Shown here: one piece after another, positions 11,669 to 21,500 of the stretch
Numbering within the stretch: position 1 is the first letter of the stretch
Layout of the letters: the number at the start of each line of letters is the position of its first letter
NCBI GenBank assembly: GCA_011799875.1
Contig: CM022302.1
Coordinates: forward strand, 299,037,048-299,101,047
DNA: 64,000 nt
From: Thinopyrum elongatum
Lineage: Eukaryota; Streptophyta; Magnoliopsida; Poales; Poaceae
Direction of reading: 5' to 3'
Notes under the pieces: generated by a model
Told to the model about the DNA's origin: nothing
Database searches by the model: none
Seen by the model: only the letters and a program-made list of their open reading frames with translations
Translations under genes and position numbers: made by a program

Positions 11669-12361
11669 ATTCTTAGTGTGTCATTGTTTTAGGGAATGCG
11701 AACTGAGGCTTCCCGTTCCTTTTTATTTTTGTAGAATGGATGTACTGTGTGTTCAAGTGTACCAGTACTTTCACTCCTAGTATGCTAGTGACTATGAAAT
11801 ACGTACTGATGGTTCTTGGCTTTTCCTGTTGCACTACTTAGTAATTTTCTAATGACTATAAGCATGATGCTGTTAGTACTGAATGTTGTCCTCGGCTGCA
11901 ACTTATTCTTTTTAGTGCTCTTCTGAAACTAAAAACTGATTTTTAGTGTGATAGTACTACCGTACAGGACTAAGCTGTACTGAGCGTCCAAGGCTACTAT
12001 TTGCTGTTATCCTTAGTCTGCCACTGTTTTTGTGAAAATATCCATGTGTGATTTGTTGCTCCATGACTAGTGCTGCATAGCAGCCACAAAGTTTCATTCA
12101 CAACTTACTTCAACTTCAAATGATGGATAAACAAAATAGGAAGCTAGCAAACTTGTTCAACGACATAAGCAAACTTGTTCAACCCTGACACACATGACAT
12201 AAGCAAGCTGGTTCAACCTAACAAAAGCAAACTACAAATTTGAAACAATAAGATAAAGGACAAGCACAAGCGCAAGCAACACGAAGGCAGACTTTGATGT
12301 CTCTTCATCCCGCGTAGTGGCAGTGGTAGTAGCGGTCAGCCTCCTACTGTTTTGAAATTTC
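11669..12361. other. Noncoding stretch, 3' flank of exonuclease copy 1
   Basis: AT-rich, no supported ORF. It carries many GTACTGA/ACTAGTAC words. From about 12060 to 12361 lies the probable 3' UTR of the minus-strand exonuclease gene, with repeated ACATAAGCAAACTTGTTCAAC-type words (the repeats in unit 2 are at 15895-16010). Confidence 0.5.
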
Positions 12362-13741
12362 CTAGCCTGTTATGATGTTGTCGATTATCTTCCATGACTT
12401 GTACGTGGCGTACGCATCTATTCCTGCGTACTCGATGAGCTTGTCTGGCAGCGGGCTGATCCCCCACAGTTTGTGGTCTTCCTCCGTGTCGATCTTCTTC
12501 TTCATGCTTTTGTAGAATGGGTGGATGACGCTGCCTGCAAAATCAGCCAAGGAGTCGTACTCTTTTCTGGAGCATGGAACTCTCCAGTTGCACTGAATGT
12601 CGGTGAAGTTCTTGGGATTGATCTCCAAACCAGACTTCTTCAGCTTCTCTTTGTCACCTTCAATGCTGAAACCGGCAAAGGTGTACAAATTCCGCTCCTG
12701 CAAGAACTGTTTGAGGCGCTTGGGCCTGCAAGGGGGAGACACATATTGAAGATTAGTGTTCTTTTTTGAAGATTTAATTCTTCTGTTTTCTGGTTTACAA
12801 GTGATAATCCATGAGGTAGATGCTTATATAGTATAAGTCATGGATGAATGTAGTTCAGAAACTAGTACACAAAGTTCTGAAATTAAATTCAAGTACACCA
12901 TGTTATTTTTCTTTTTTGGTATCTTCAGTGCTTCACCAAGTTTAAGAACCTATAACCAGAGTCAATGATCTATGTGCTGCTTATTTCAAGTTTAGTTTTC
13001 TTTTTGTTGAATAAAAGACCTATACCAGTGCTTCACCAAGTTCTTACTTTATTTTTTGCTGCTGAAAATAACATCAGACCAGGTTCAGAAACTACTTTTG
13101 TACATCAAGTTTAGAAACATCTTTTAATACATCAACTCTATAAACTACACTAGTGCATCAAGATCAGAAACTATGGTAGTACATCAAGTTCAGAAATTAA
13201 TCTTCTGCAAGATTTTCAGATGCTAATCCAGTGCATCAGTTTCAAAATATATTATAGTGCATCTACTTGAGAAACATGTACTCGTGCATCCACTTCACAA
13301 ACTATAGTAGTTCATATAGTTGGGAAACAAGTTTAATGAAATTTTTAGGGAGTAGTACTAATAGAACAGATGAATGAAGAGTAGTATGGGTCACCATTTT
13401 GTGGCCGCTGCGATGTGGTACACCAAGCAGAGTTCCTCCATGCATAACTGCAGGACAGCTGCCATCTGGGGAGGTTCATCTTTTCTGGTAAACTCCACAT
13501 CAACTCCGATGAAGCTAGGATACAAGCCGCCGCCCTTCATCCTGAGCCTGCTCATCATCTCGTCGGCCTTGTGTGGTTCGCTGGTGCAGACAATCTCCAG
13601 CGTCTCCTTGCCGTGGAGCTCAACCCCTGTGAGGGTTCGGGTGTACTCGCGCTTCTCGCCGGGGACGTGAACGTCGTCGAGGTTGCTGCTCTGGTCGGAC
13701 GTCTCGCCACGATGACGCTTGGCAGACAGTTCCTCCGCCAT
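12362..13741 (-). CDS. DEDDy 3'-5' exonuclease-like protein, copy 1 (236 aa, two exons)
   Basis: Exon 1 is 13741-13395 and exon 2 is 12725-12362. The intron has a GTGACC donor and a TTGCAG acceptor, and the splice completes a Trp codon in frame (711 nt including stop). The fold resembles the exonuclease domain of RNase D and Werner-type proteins. Exo I is GVDVEFT (Asp, Glu). Exo II lies around FAGFSIEGDKEKL (Asp). Exo III is YAGIDAYATYKSW (Asp and Tyr of the DEDDy class). All catalytic positions I can place are present, so the protein could be active. There is no helicase or RNA-binding domain and no signal peptide. ATG 13741 is chosen because the upstream extension is not conserved in copy 2. 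The gene faces the snRNA-like unit. Confidence 0.75.
12726..13394 (-). repeat. Exonuclease intron made of degenerate ~30-bp repeats, copy 1
   Basis: Between 12850 and 13330 words such as ACATCAAGTTCAGAAAC, GTGCATCAAGATCAGAAAC and CATCTACTTGAGAAAC recur about every 25-35 bp. On the minus strand these read GTTTCTGAACTTGATGT. The intron of copy 2 (16512-17164) has the same composition. Confidence 0.7.
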
Positions 13742-14892
13742 TGCCCTCCTCCGGCGACTGTGGGCTCTGAAGAGAGATGTTTGTGGGTTGTTTGTAGTGG
13801 AGATGGAAGCGGCAATGGTGGTTTTTGGAGATGTGGCAGGGATGGAGTCGATTTGGGGCTTTTTGAGGGCGTTGTTTGGGATGTGGGGGAGGCGGTTCGT
13901 CCCGGTCGTGGGGGTAGTGGTTGTGGGGTCGCCGTTGCAGTCCGTCGTGGCAACCGTCCAGTGGGTGGCGCTGGTGGTGGCATGGAAGAACCAACCGTCC
14001 AAGCCAAGGGTTTTTTACTGTCGCACTGATCCATCTTGTCAAGCTGTACTTATCAGCTGCTTATCCCACTTGCACGTCTCAGGGTCAGTGATGATGGCAT
14101 TTTGTACTGTTTAAGTGACGTATACTTTGTGATGTTTTCAGTTTGGAGGTTAAGTCTTATTTTTGCTCTGAAGTCTTATACACTAGTTGATCTGAAAACT
14201 TTTTTCAGTGCACTGCGAGTTGTTGCTCAAAACTGGGACTTATTTTATTTTCATCTGTCTCAACCTAAGTTAGGCCTTTATAGTTTTTGTACTCTCTTTT
14301 TAGTGTACTTATGGTTTAGTGCTGTGGGTACTGAATTGCAATTTCATACAGCTTAAGGTTTTGAAAATTGGTGTCACAGTGGTGTGTGGATGTAGCATGA
14401 GTGGCCTGACCCTTCCTGGTTTTGTAGTACCGATGTCATATATATGTTTGAACTGAGTTTTTTTGGGATTGAGATTATTTACGACGAAATTGTTAGTTGA
14501 GCTCTAGTCAGATTTTATATAAATAAGAAATTTAGCAGAATTGACAAACAATGTTTATTTGAACTTCTTGCATTTTAGTAGTTGAACTTGAAAGTAATAT
14601 TTAAATAGCTGGTTTAAATTATGTACATTTAATAGATAGCCTATTAAGTTCTCCGCTTTTTAAAGTTTCGTTGTTTTTGCATAGTATTTTTTCCTTTTAT
14701 TTTATCATCCGTGGTGCAGAGCTAAAATTATTTTTATTTTTGTATTTAAAATTATTGCCTGCGAACAAGTATTTGAACTTTTCTATATTCAGTTTTCGAA
14801 CATTTTTTTTGTAGTTTATATTTCTTTGCCCCGCGCTCTGCTTTATTCAACTGGCCTTATGGGTGGGGTGTTTGGAGACGAGGGAGGCTATT
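13742..14892. other. Region upstream of exonuclease copy 1 and left part of duplication unit 2
   Basis: Positions 13742-14035 are GC-rich and probably form the minus-strand 5' UTR or promoter of the exonuclease. Long ORFs run through both strands here, but their residues are not conserved in the copy-2 equivalent (17512-17760). No clear TATA box is seen. From 14120 the AT-rich start of unit 2 repeats the content described for 9999-10904. Confidence 0.45.
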
Positions 14893-15007
14893 GGGCCCTT
14901 TTCCGGCCAAAATGGCCCGCGCGGGCGATTTGAGGACTGCTGGCTGTGCGTGTTGTCTGGGTTTAGTCCCACCTCACTAAGCGAGGGGGCTCTCGACCTG
15001 TTTATAA
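14893..15007 (+). promoter_or_regulatory. Monocot snRNA-type promoter, copy 2
   Basis: GGGCCC is at 14893-14898, GGCCCG at 14914-14919, the USE-like AGTCCCACCTCA at 14965-14976 and TTTATAA at 15001-15007. As in copy 1, the USE-TATA gap is exactly 24 bp. The last base of the USE differs from copy 1 (A instead of G). The inter-element segment keeps an inverted-repeat look in both copies (GCGAGGGGGCTCTCG here). Confidence 0.65.
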
Positions 15008-15041
15008 GCGCTGCCGAGTGCTACTGGTCGAACTCCTCTGA

Positions 15042-15219
15042 ATACTTACCTGAGCGCTTATACATGGCGCTCTCTCTCTCTCATGACCTGTGGGCCCTGG
15101 TCGGCTGGCCCTGCGTTGTGCTGATTACTAGGGATTCGCCAACGGTTCCGCCATGGGCTCGAGTTCAAGTATCTACCTGTGTCAGGGCCTGCCTGACTTC
15201 GGGCGGTCAATTTTTTTTT
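15042..15219 (+). ncRNA. Candidate snRNA-like transcript, copy 2
   Basis: Starts with ATACTTACCTG, identical to the first 11 nt of U1 snRNA. Next comes a perfect 6-bp hairpin, GAGCGC (15052-15057) with GCGCTC (15067-15072). Copy 1 has a G-U pair where this copy has A-U, so pairing survives a change. A further hairpin is GTCAGG (15181-15186) with CCTGAC (15192-15197). The unit ends in T9 at 15211-15219. AATTTTTTTTTGG at the end also resembles an extended Sm site. A block GATTACTA-GGATTCGCCAACGG (near 15120-15145) is nearly unchanged between copies. Function and transcription are inferred only. Confidence 0.4.
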
Positions 15220-16129
15220 GGTTTGAATCTAGTACTTGACTCCACCAGTAATGTGGACTGATACTTTTGTTGTAGTTCTTGTGAGTTTTGTCGAAGTGTT
15301 ATCTTTTCATTGAGTTTTTGCCTTCTTTTTTTGTTTGTTTTTGTGATTATTCTCAAGGGTCTTCTGGTATCATTTTTAGCACTATAGTACTTGCATGTAA
15401 ACTAAGTTGTACTGAGAGTTCATTCATAGTAGCACTTATGTGCTTAGTCTGACATTTATTTTTTGAGGGATTGCGAACTGATGATTCTTTGTACTTTTTA
15501 TTGTAGTAAGTATGTACTGTCCGTTCAAGTGTACTAGTACTGTCATTCTTAGTCTGCAGGTGACCAATATAAGTGTGTGCTGATGCTTCTTAACTTTTTC
15601 TGTTGTAGTACTTGTTAATTTTCTAGCAGCTACATATGAATGAGAACAGTACATGAAGTACTAAGATTTTTTGCTTCAACTTTTGAAGCGTTGTTAAGCA
15701 ACTCAAATTGTACTGATTGTTTTCAGTGTTATGTTTTCCATACAATACTAAATCGAGACTACACATGGAACATCCTTGTGTGATTAGTTACTTCATAACT
15801 AGTACTGAAGAGCAGCCACAAAGTTCCATTCACAAGCTACTTTGAAATGATGCATAAACAAAATACGAAGCTACCAAACTTATATAACGAGATAAGCAAA
15901 CAATGTACTTGATGACATAAGCAAACTTGTTCAACCGTGACAAGCACGACATAAGCAGACTGGTTCAACCCTGACACACAAGACATAAGCAAACTAGTTT
16001 AACCTAACAACAGCAAACTACGAATTTGAAACAACAAGATAAAAGGCAAGCACAAGCGCAAGCAACACGAAGGCAGACTTTGATGTCTCTTCATCCCGCA
16101 TAGTGGCAGTGGTAGTAGGGGTCAGCCTC
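15220..16129. other. Noncoding stretch, 3' flank of exonuclease copy 2
   Basis: AT-rich with GTACTGA/ACTAGTAC words and no supported ORF. From 15890 to 16010 a short repeat (GACATAAGCAAACT-GTTCAACC) occurs about four times before the exonuclease stop codon, on the 3' UTR side. This is the equivalent of 12140-12240 in unit 1. Confidence 0.5.
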
Positions 16130-17511
16130 CTACTGTTTTGAAATTTCCCAACCTGTTGTGATGTTGTCGATTATCTTCCATGACTTGTAGGTGGCGTACG
16201 CATCTATCGCTGCGTACTCGATGAGGTAATTTGGCAGCGGGCTGATCCCCCACAGTTTATGGTCTTCCTTCCTGTCGATCTTCTTCTTCATGTCTTTGTA
16301 GAATGGGTGGATGACGCTGGCTGCAACATCAGCCAAGGAGTCGTACTCTTTTCCGGTGTATGGAACTCTCCAGTTGCGCTGAATGTCGATGTACTTGTTG
16401 GGGTTGATCTCCAAACCAGACATCTTCAACTTCTCTTTGTCACCTTCAATGCTGAAACCGGCAAATGTGAACAACTTCTCATGCTTCAGCATGTCGTTGA
16501 GGCGCTTGGGCCTGCAAGGGGAGAGACATATTGAAGATTAGTATTATTTTGATGTTTGAATTCTTCAGTTTTTTTTGTTTTACAAGTGATGAATCCATGA
16601 AGTAGATGCTTATATAGTATAATTAATGGATGAATGTACTTCAGAAACTAGTAAACAAAGTTCTGAAATTAAATTCAAGTACACCATGTTATTTTTCTTT
16701 TTGGAATATATACAGTTTGAGTCAATGATGTATGTGCTGCTTTAGTACTAGTTTAGTTTACTTTTGTTGAATAGAACAACACATACCAGTGCTTCACCAA
16801 GTTCTTAGGTTTTTTGCTGATGAAAATAACACCTGACCAAGTTCAGAAACTACTTCACTACATCAAGTTCAGAAACATCTTTTTAATACATCGAGTGCAG
16901 AAACTACACTATTGGATCAAGATCAGAAACTACACTAGTACATCAAGTTCAGAAATTAATCTTCTGCAAGATTTTCAAATAGTAATCCAGTGCATCAGGT
17001 TCAAAATACATTATAGTGCATCTACTTGAGAAAGTGAAGTAGTGCATCCACTTTCACAAACTACACTAGTACATCTAGTTGGGAAACAAGTTTAATGAAA
17101 TTTTGAGGATACAATACTAATTAAACAGATGAACCAAATAGGGCAAATGAGTAGGATGGTTCACCATTTTGTGGCCGCTGCGATGTGGTACACCAGGCAG
17201 AGTTCCTCCATGCATAACTGCAGAACTGCTGCTCTCTGCAGAGGTTCGTCTTCCCTGGTGTACTCCACATCAACGCCGACGAACCCAGGATACAAGCCAC
17301 CAGCCTTCTTCCAGATCCTATTGATCATCTCATCGACCTTGTCTGGTTCGCTGGTGTAGACGATCTCCAGCGTCTCCTTGCCGTGGAGCTCAACCCCTGT
17401 GATGGTTCGGGTGTACTCGCGCTTCTCGTCGGGGACGTGAACGTCGTCGAGGTTGCTGCTCTGGTCGGACGTCTCGCCATGATGACGCTTGGCAGACGGT
17501 TCCTCCGCCAT
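16130..17511 (-). CDS. DEDDy 3'-5' exonuclease-like protein, copy 2 (242 aa, two exons)
   Basis: Exon 1 is 17511-17165 and exon 2 is 16511-16130. The splice again completes the Trp codon (729 nt including stop). Exo I is GVDVEYT, Exo II contains FAGFSIEGDKEKL and Exo III is YAAIDAYATYKSW, so the DEDD-y residues are kept. It differs from copy 1 by scattered substitutions and has six extra residues at the C-terminus (about GWEISKQ replaces the end of copy 1). Both copies keep an open frame while much neighbouring coding DNA is broken, which suggests selection or recent duplication. As with copy 1, the substrate is unknown. A role in element-encoded RNA processing or in trimming transposition intermediates is speculation. 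Confidence 0.75.
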
Positions 17512-18582
17512 TGCCCTCCTTCGGCGACTATGGGCTTGGAAGAGAGAAGTTTCTGGGTTGTTTGTAGTGGAGATGGAAGCGGTAATGGTGGTTCTCGGAA
17601 TGAGGCAGAGATGGAAGACAATGGGTTATTTCCAGTGCGTGGACGGGGATGTGTGGGAGGCTGTTCGTCGGAGACGTGGGGGTAGTGGTCGTGGGGCACA
17701 GTTGCAGTCCGTCATGGCAACGGCCCATTGGGTGGCGCGGGCAGTGGCCTAGAAGAACCAACCGTCCAAGCCAATTTCTTTGCCAGGGTATTTACTGGTC
17801 ACACTGACTAGTTTTGTCAAGCTGTACTTATCTGCTGCTTATCCCACTTGCACGTGTCAGGGTCGGTGATGATGGCATTTTGTACTCCTCTACTGTGGGT
17901 ACTTGGACTGGTGATTGAAGTGTAATTGAACTTACCAAATACAAGTTCAGACTATGTGTGTCATGCTAATCTTTTAAAACAATTTTTGTTTTTTGAAAGG
18001 ATTGTTTATATCAACATTATCTTTGAAAGTATTTTTTACAGATAAATTAGTTTTTCATCAGTACAGGTGTATTATATTTGCACTTTCAATTTTTTCTGTT
18101 TGCTTGAGGTAATTATTTTTATGTACTGATGGACTTTCTGAACTAGGACTGGTAGAACCAGTCATAGCTTGTTTTGAAATGATGTTTTTTGAGGTGTTCA
18201 CGGGTGTGTTTGGTTACTCTGCCTTGAACTGATGAGTGTGAATTATCAGTACTGATGTACTATAAGATTTTAAATTTTCTTTAACAAACTTTTGCTGAGT
18301 TACTGGTCGACAGTAGTGTTGACGTTACATAAATCCAGATCAATTTTTTCAAATATATTTGTGACTGCATTCAAAAGGTTTATCAAATGGTTTACATAAT
18401 AATGTCACTGGTCCAGCGGGCACAAATCACAAATTATATCTTAAATATAGTACTGATCAAGAAATCGATGATAAAGCTAAATAAGTTTTGGTAACGACAG
18501 TGTTTCTGATATGATTCCTCATTGTGTACCGAGGCAACCGAGAGTACAAGCTTATTTTTGAATTGACGCAGCAGCATAACCA
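17512..18582. other. Noncoding stretch between the duplication and the transposase
   Basis: Positions 17512-17760 are the GC-rich upstream region of exonuclease copy 2. The duplication ends near 17885. Positions 17886-18582 are AT-rich, have GTACTGATG and GAACTGATGAG words, and hold no supported ORF. They include the 3' flank of the minus-strand transposase gene. Confidence 0.5.
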
Positions 18583-21500
18583 CTATGGATTCTTCAGTCT
18601 TGAGCTCCTCCTAACTGGCCCCGAATGTTGTCCCTTGTCGGCGCCCTTTCCTGCTTGAGCCTTGGCAGCTTCATCGTCAGTTTCAATTTCCTCATCCCCA
18701 ATACTGTCATCTTCATTGTCTTCATCTGATTGGTCGTCATTCTCGTCAAACTCTTCTTCTTCATCCTCTTCTTTTGATTTTTTGGAACTCTGGACCTTGC
18801 CCTGTTTCTGTTCAGCGCCACTGACCTCCTTGCCCACTTTGCATGTGCGGGCATTATGTCCGTCAGTCCCCCCACACTTGCTGCAAGTGTAGCTGTTACG
18901 TGTGTCGTCTCCATTGGTAGAAACCTGGGCGGCTCCAATCTACTTCTGTAGCTTTTGCTTGTTGACAATGGCATCTATGCGGTGTGGGCATGTGCGGTAA
19001 TTATGATTGGTCACCACGTTGCAGAATCCGCATGCCCTTATCCCGAGAGGTTTGCCGTCCGGGCCGAATTCCACGCGTCTGATGGGGCGTGGCGGCTTTT
19101 TGGCTGCTGCTTTCGCTGCGTGCGTCTTACTCTTCCTCCCCTTTGTGCATGAGAATATGGGTGGTTTAATTACCCTTTCCTGCTGCTGCTGGTAGGATCT
19201 CCTGTTGTCACGTCGTTCGCCTATAGCACCATCAAGCTCTTGATCTTGCACGTGAGCATGTTGCTGCTGCACATGGGCAAGCTCTGGTTGTTGTTGCTCC
19301 TCTTCCTTGTTGTCGTACAGGTCAATAGCTCCCAGATGGTTCATCTCGGATAAGATTGTAGCGATATCCTGCTCAATGGCTTCGTTGTCCGCGACATTGC
19401 CGTTTTCAGCAGAATGCATGGCGTCGAGTTCTTGGTCAAGTCTTTCCATGACGACCCGTGACCTCGCCATTTGCTCTTGGCTTCTCAAGCTTTTTCTGCG
19501 CACCCTCATGTTCAGCTGCAGCAGTGCGCTTTCAATGCAGTATTGGGAGGCCTTGTTTGACGCTACTGTCCTCAAGTCATTTCTGTTGAATGTTGGCTAG
19601 ATGTTCGGGCGTTTGGTGTATCTCCTGAGGATGTATTTCTCTGGAACGCTGTCAGCCTTAATTGTTTGCATCATGCACATGACATGCAGGTAGAAAATAC
19701 CTGATTTTTTGGAAGAGGTGCATGTTTTCTGTCATTTCATTCGAACAAAAACTTTGCAAAAATAAGTACTACAGTATGTAACATCTTTTTTTAGTCCGCA
19801 CCTGTGTGGTCCCACAGCTTGCACTCGCAGTCAAATATTTCTTCCACGGGGTCTGCAACCACCTGGAACGCATGCTGAGACCGCGCAAACAGTGTTTGCG
19901 GTTTGTTGTTGTGCACAAGGTACTTTGTGGGCTCTTCCGTCTCTGTCACCGTGAATAGGGTGCTCAGTTTTAGCCTTTTTCTGATCTCGCTGTACACAGC
20001 TCGTGAGTAAAGCTTTGCCATCTGAGTGTCAAACCCATAGTAGGTCAGCGTGTTTTGTTCCTTCTGCGCAAGCAAGAGTGATGAACAAATTATTAGTTTT
20101 CTCGCAGCAAAAACTTGTCTAACTAAGAAAGATTTACTTTAGTAAGCACGTTATTTGTCTTACGACAGGTGATAGAGCTATACCCGGTTACCCATTGTCT
20201 CCTGGTTCTCTGCCTGCCTCCTGGTTTTGACACAGGAGTTTACCTGGCTGACAAACCAATGCAGGTTTTGTCTCTCACTTACGAAGTTCTTCTTGAGCAC
20301 ATAGTTCATGCTCTCACTCCGTTGTGTGGATGTCATTTTGGCACAGAAAATTTCTTTGAAGTAAGCTGATATCCATTTCTCGCGCTCGTTCCACATTGCC
20401 ACCATCGTGGCATCATCCTGGAGGTTGTACTTATCCATGAGTGCTTTCCAAGCAGGCTCAAACTCAGTTGGCATGAGGGGCCAGTTGAGGATTGCTGTGA
20501 ATTCATCCTTAAAGTCTTCGTGGAGGTTGTACAGGTATGCGAGGTGTTCCCTGTACTTCTTCATAATGTGCCAGCAGCATAGCTTGTGTACTATGTCCCC
20601 AAAAGCATCTGGGATCGCCAAAGCCATTGCCGGGCACTGGTCTGGTAATGAGAAAAGAGACGTGGAGTGGTCAGCAGATGGTAGTGCATATATACAAATA
20701 GAACTGACACAACAATTTTACTATGTTATTTTCCTTTTGGGGGGGGGGGGTGGTTGGCGGGTTGTACTCTGTGAGGATGCATGTAGGAGCCTTCCCTCTC
20801 ATGCACCTTAAAAATGTTTTGAATAGCCATCTGAATGAATCTGCATCCTCATCTCTTATCAGGGCGAAAGCAAAGAATGTAGTCTGTAAGTGGTTGTTAG
20901 TACCCACAAACACCCCAAGTGGCATATGGTACTTGTTGGTCTTATATGTGGTGTCAAACGTTACGCAGTCACCAAAGTCTTGATATGCCCCTCGGCAGCT
21001 TGCGTTCGCCCAGAATATGTTCTTCACTCTGTCGGACTCATCAAGTTGTATGTCGCAGAAGAATTCCTTGTTTATCGCTTTCATCTCCCTAAAGAAGTTG
21101 ACAGTCTTTAGGACATCATCCACATCATCCATCCTTGAATTCTTTGCTTTGCTGCATATTAAAAGTGAACAGTCATTCAAAAATGCATGTTGAACTGGCA
21201 TCAGGTCATGCGTTGCGTAATATGTTTGTACCGACAGAGGAAAAAAGACGGAGGGGGTTTCTGGGAGGAGAACAAGTTTGTACTTACATGTTAATCAGGT
21301 CTTTGGCATTCATTTCGAGGAAGTAGCTACCGGGGTCATCGCCGCCCAGTATGCTCATGATTTGCGCCTGTTCAATGCCTTTGAACTGCAGGTACTTGAC
21401 GTACTCCAAGATTGTTTTGTCAAAGTTTTTGTGGGAGTGCAAGAAGACAAGCATTTGGGGGGAGAGTTGTAGCCTGTGGTTGTGTTCCCAGCATATCTCT

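Larger units (their letters stand above)
9999..17885. repeat. Large tandem duplication (units 9999-14119 and 14120-17885)
   Basis: Unit 1 starts with GTATACTTTGTGATGTTTT at 9999 and unit 2 starts with the same words at 14120. Landmarks repeat in order: TCTTATACACTAGTTGA (10140/14175), snRNA-like promoter (10910/14893), TATA (11017/15001), exonuclease stop (12362/16130), exonuclease ATG (13741/17511), and CTTATCCCACTTGCACGT (14060/17837). The offset is 3.77 kb over the exonuclease and about 4.0 kb over the promoter, because unit 1 holds extra DNA including a 214-bp internal duplication. The coding exons and the snRNA-like core are better conserved than the sequence around them. Confidence 0.9.

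Noticed and set aside
13555..14042. Several long ORFs on both strands upstream of exonuclease copy 1
   Set aside because: GC-rich leader; residues are not conserved in the second duplication unit, while the exonuclease frame is.
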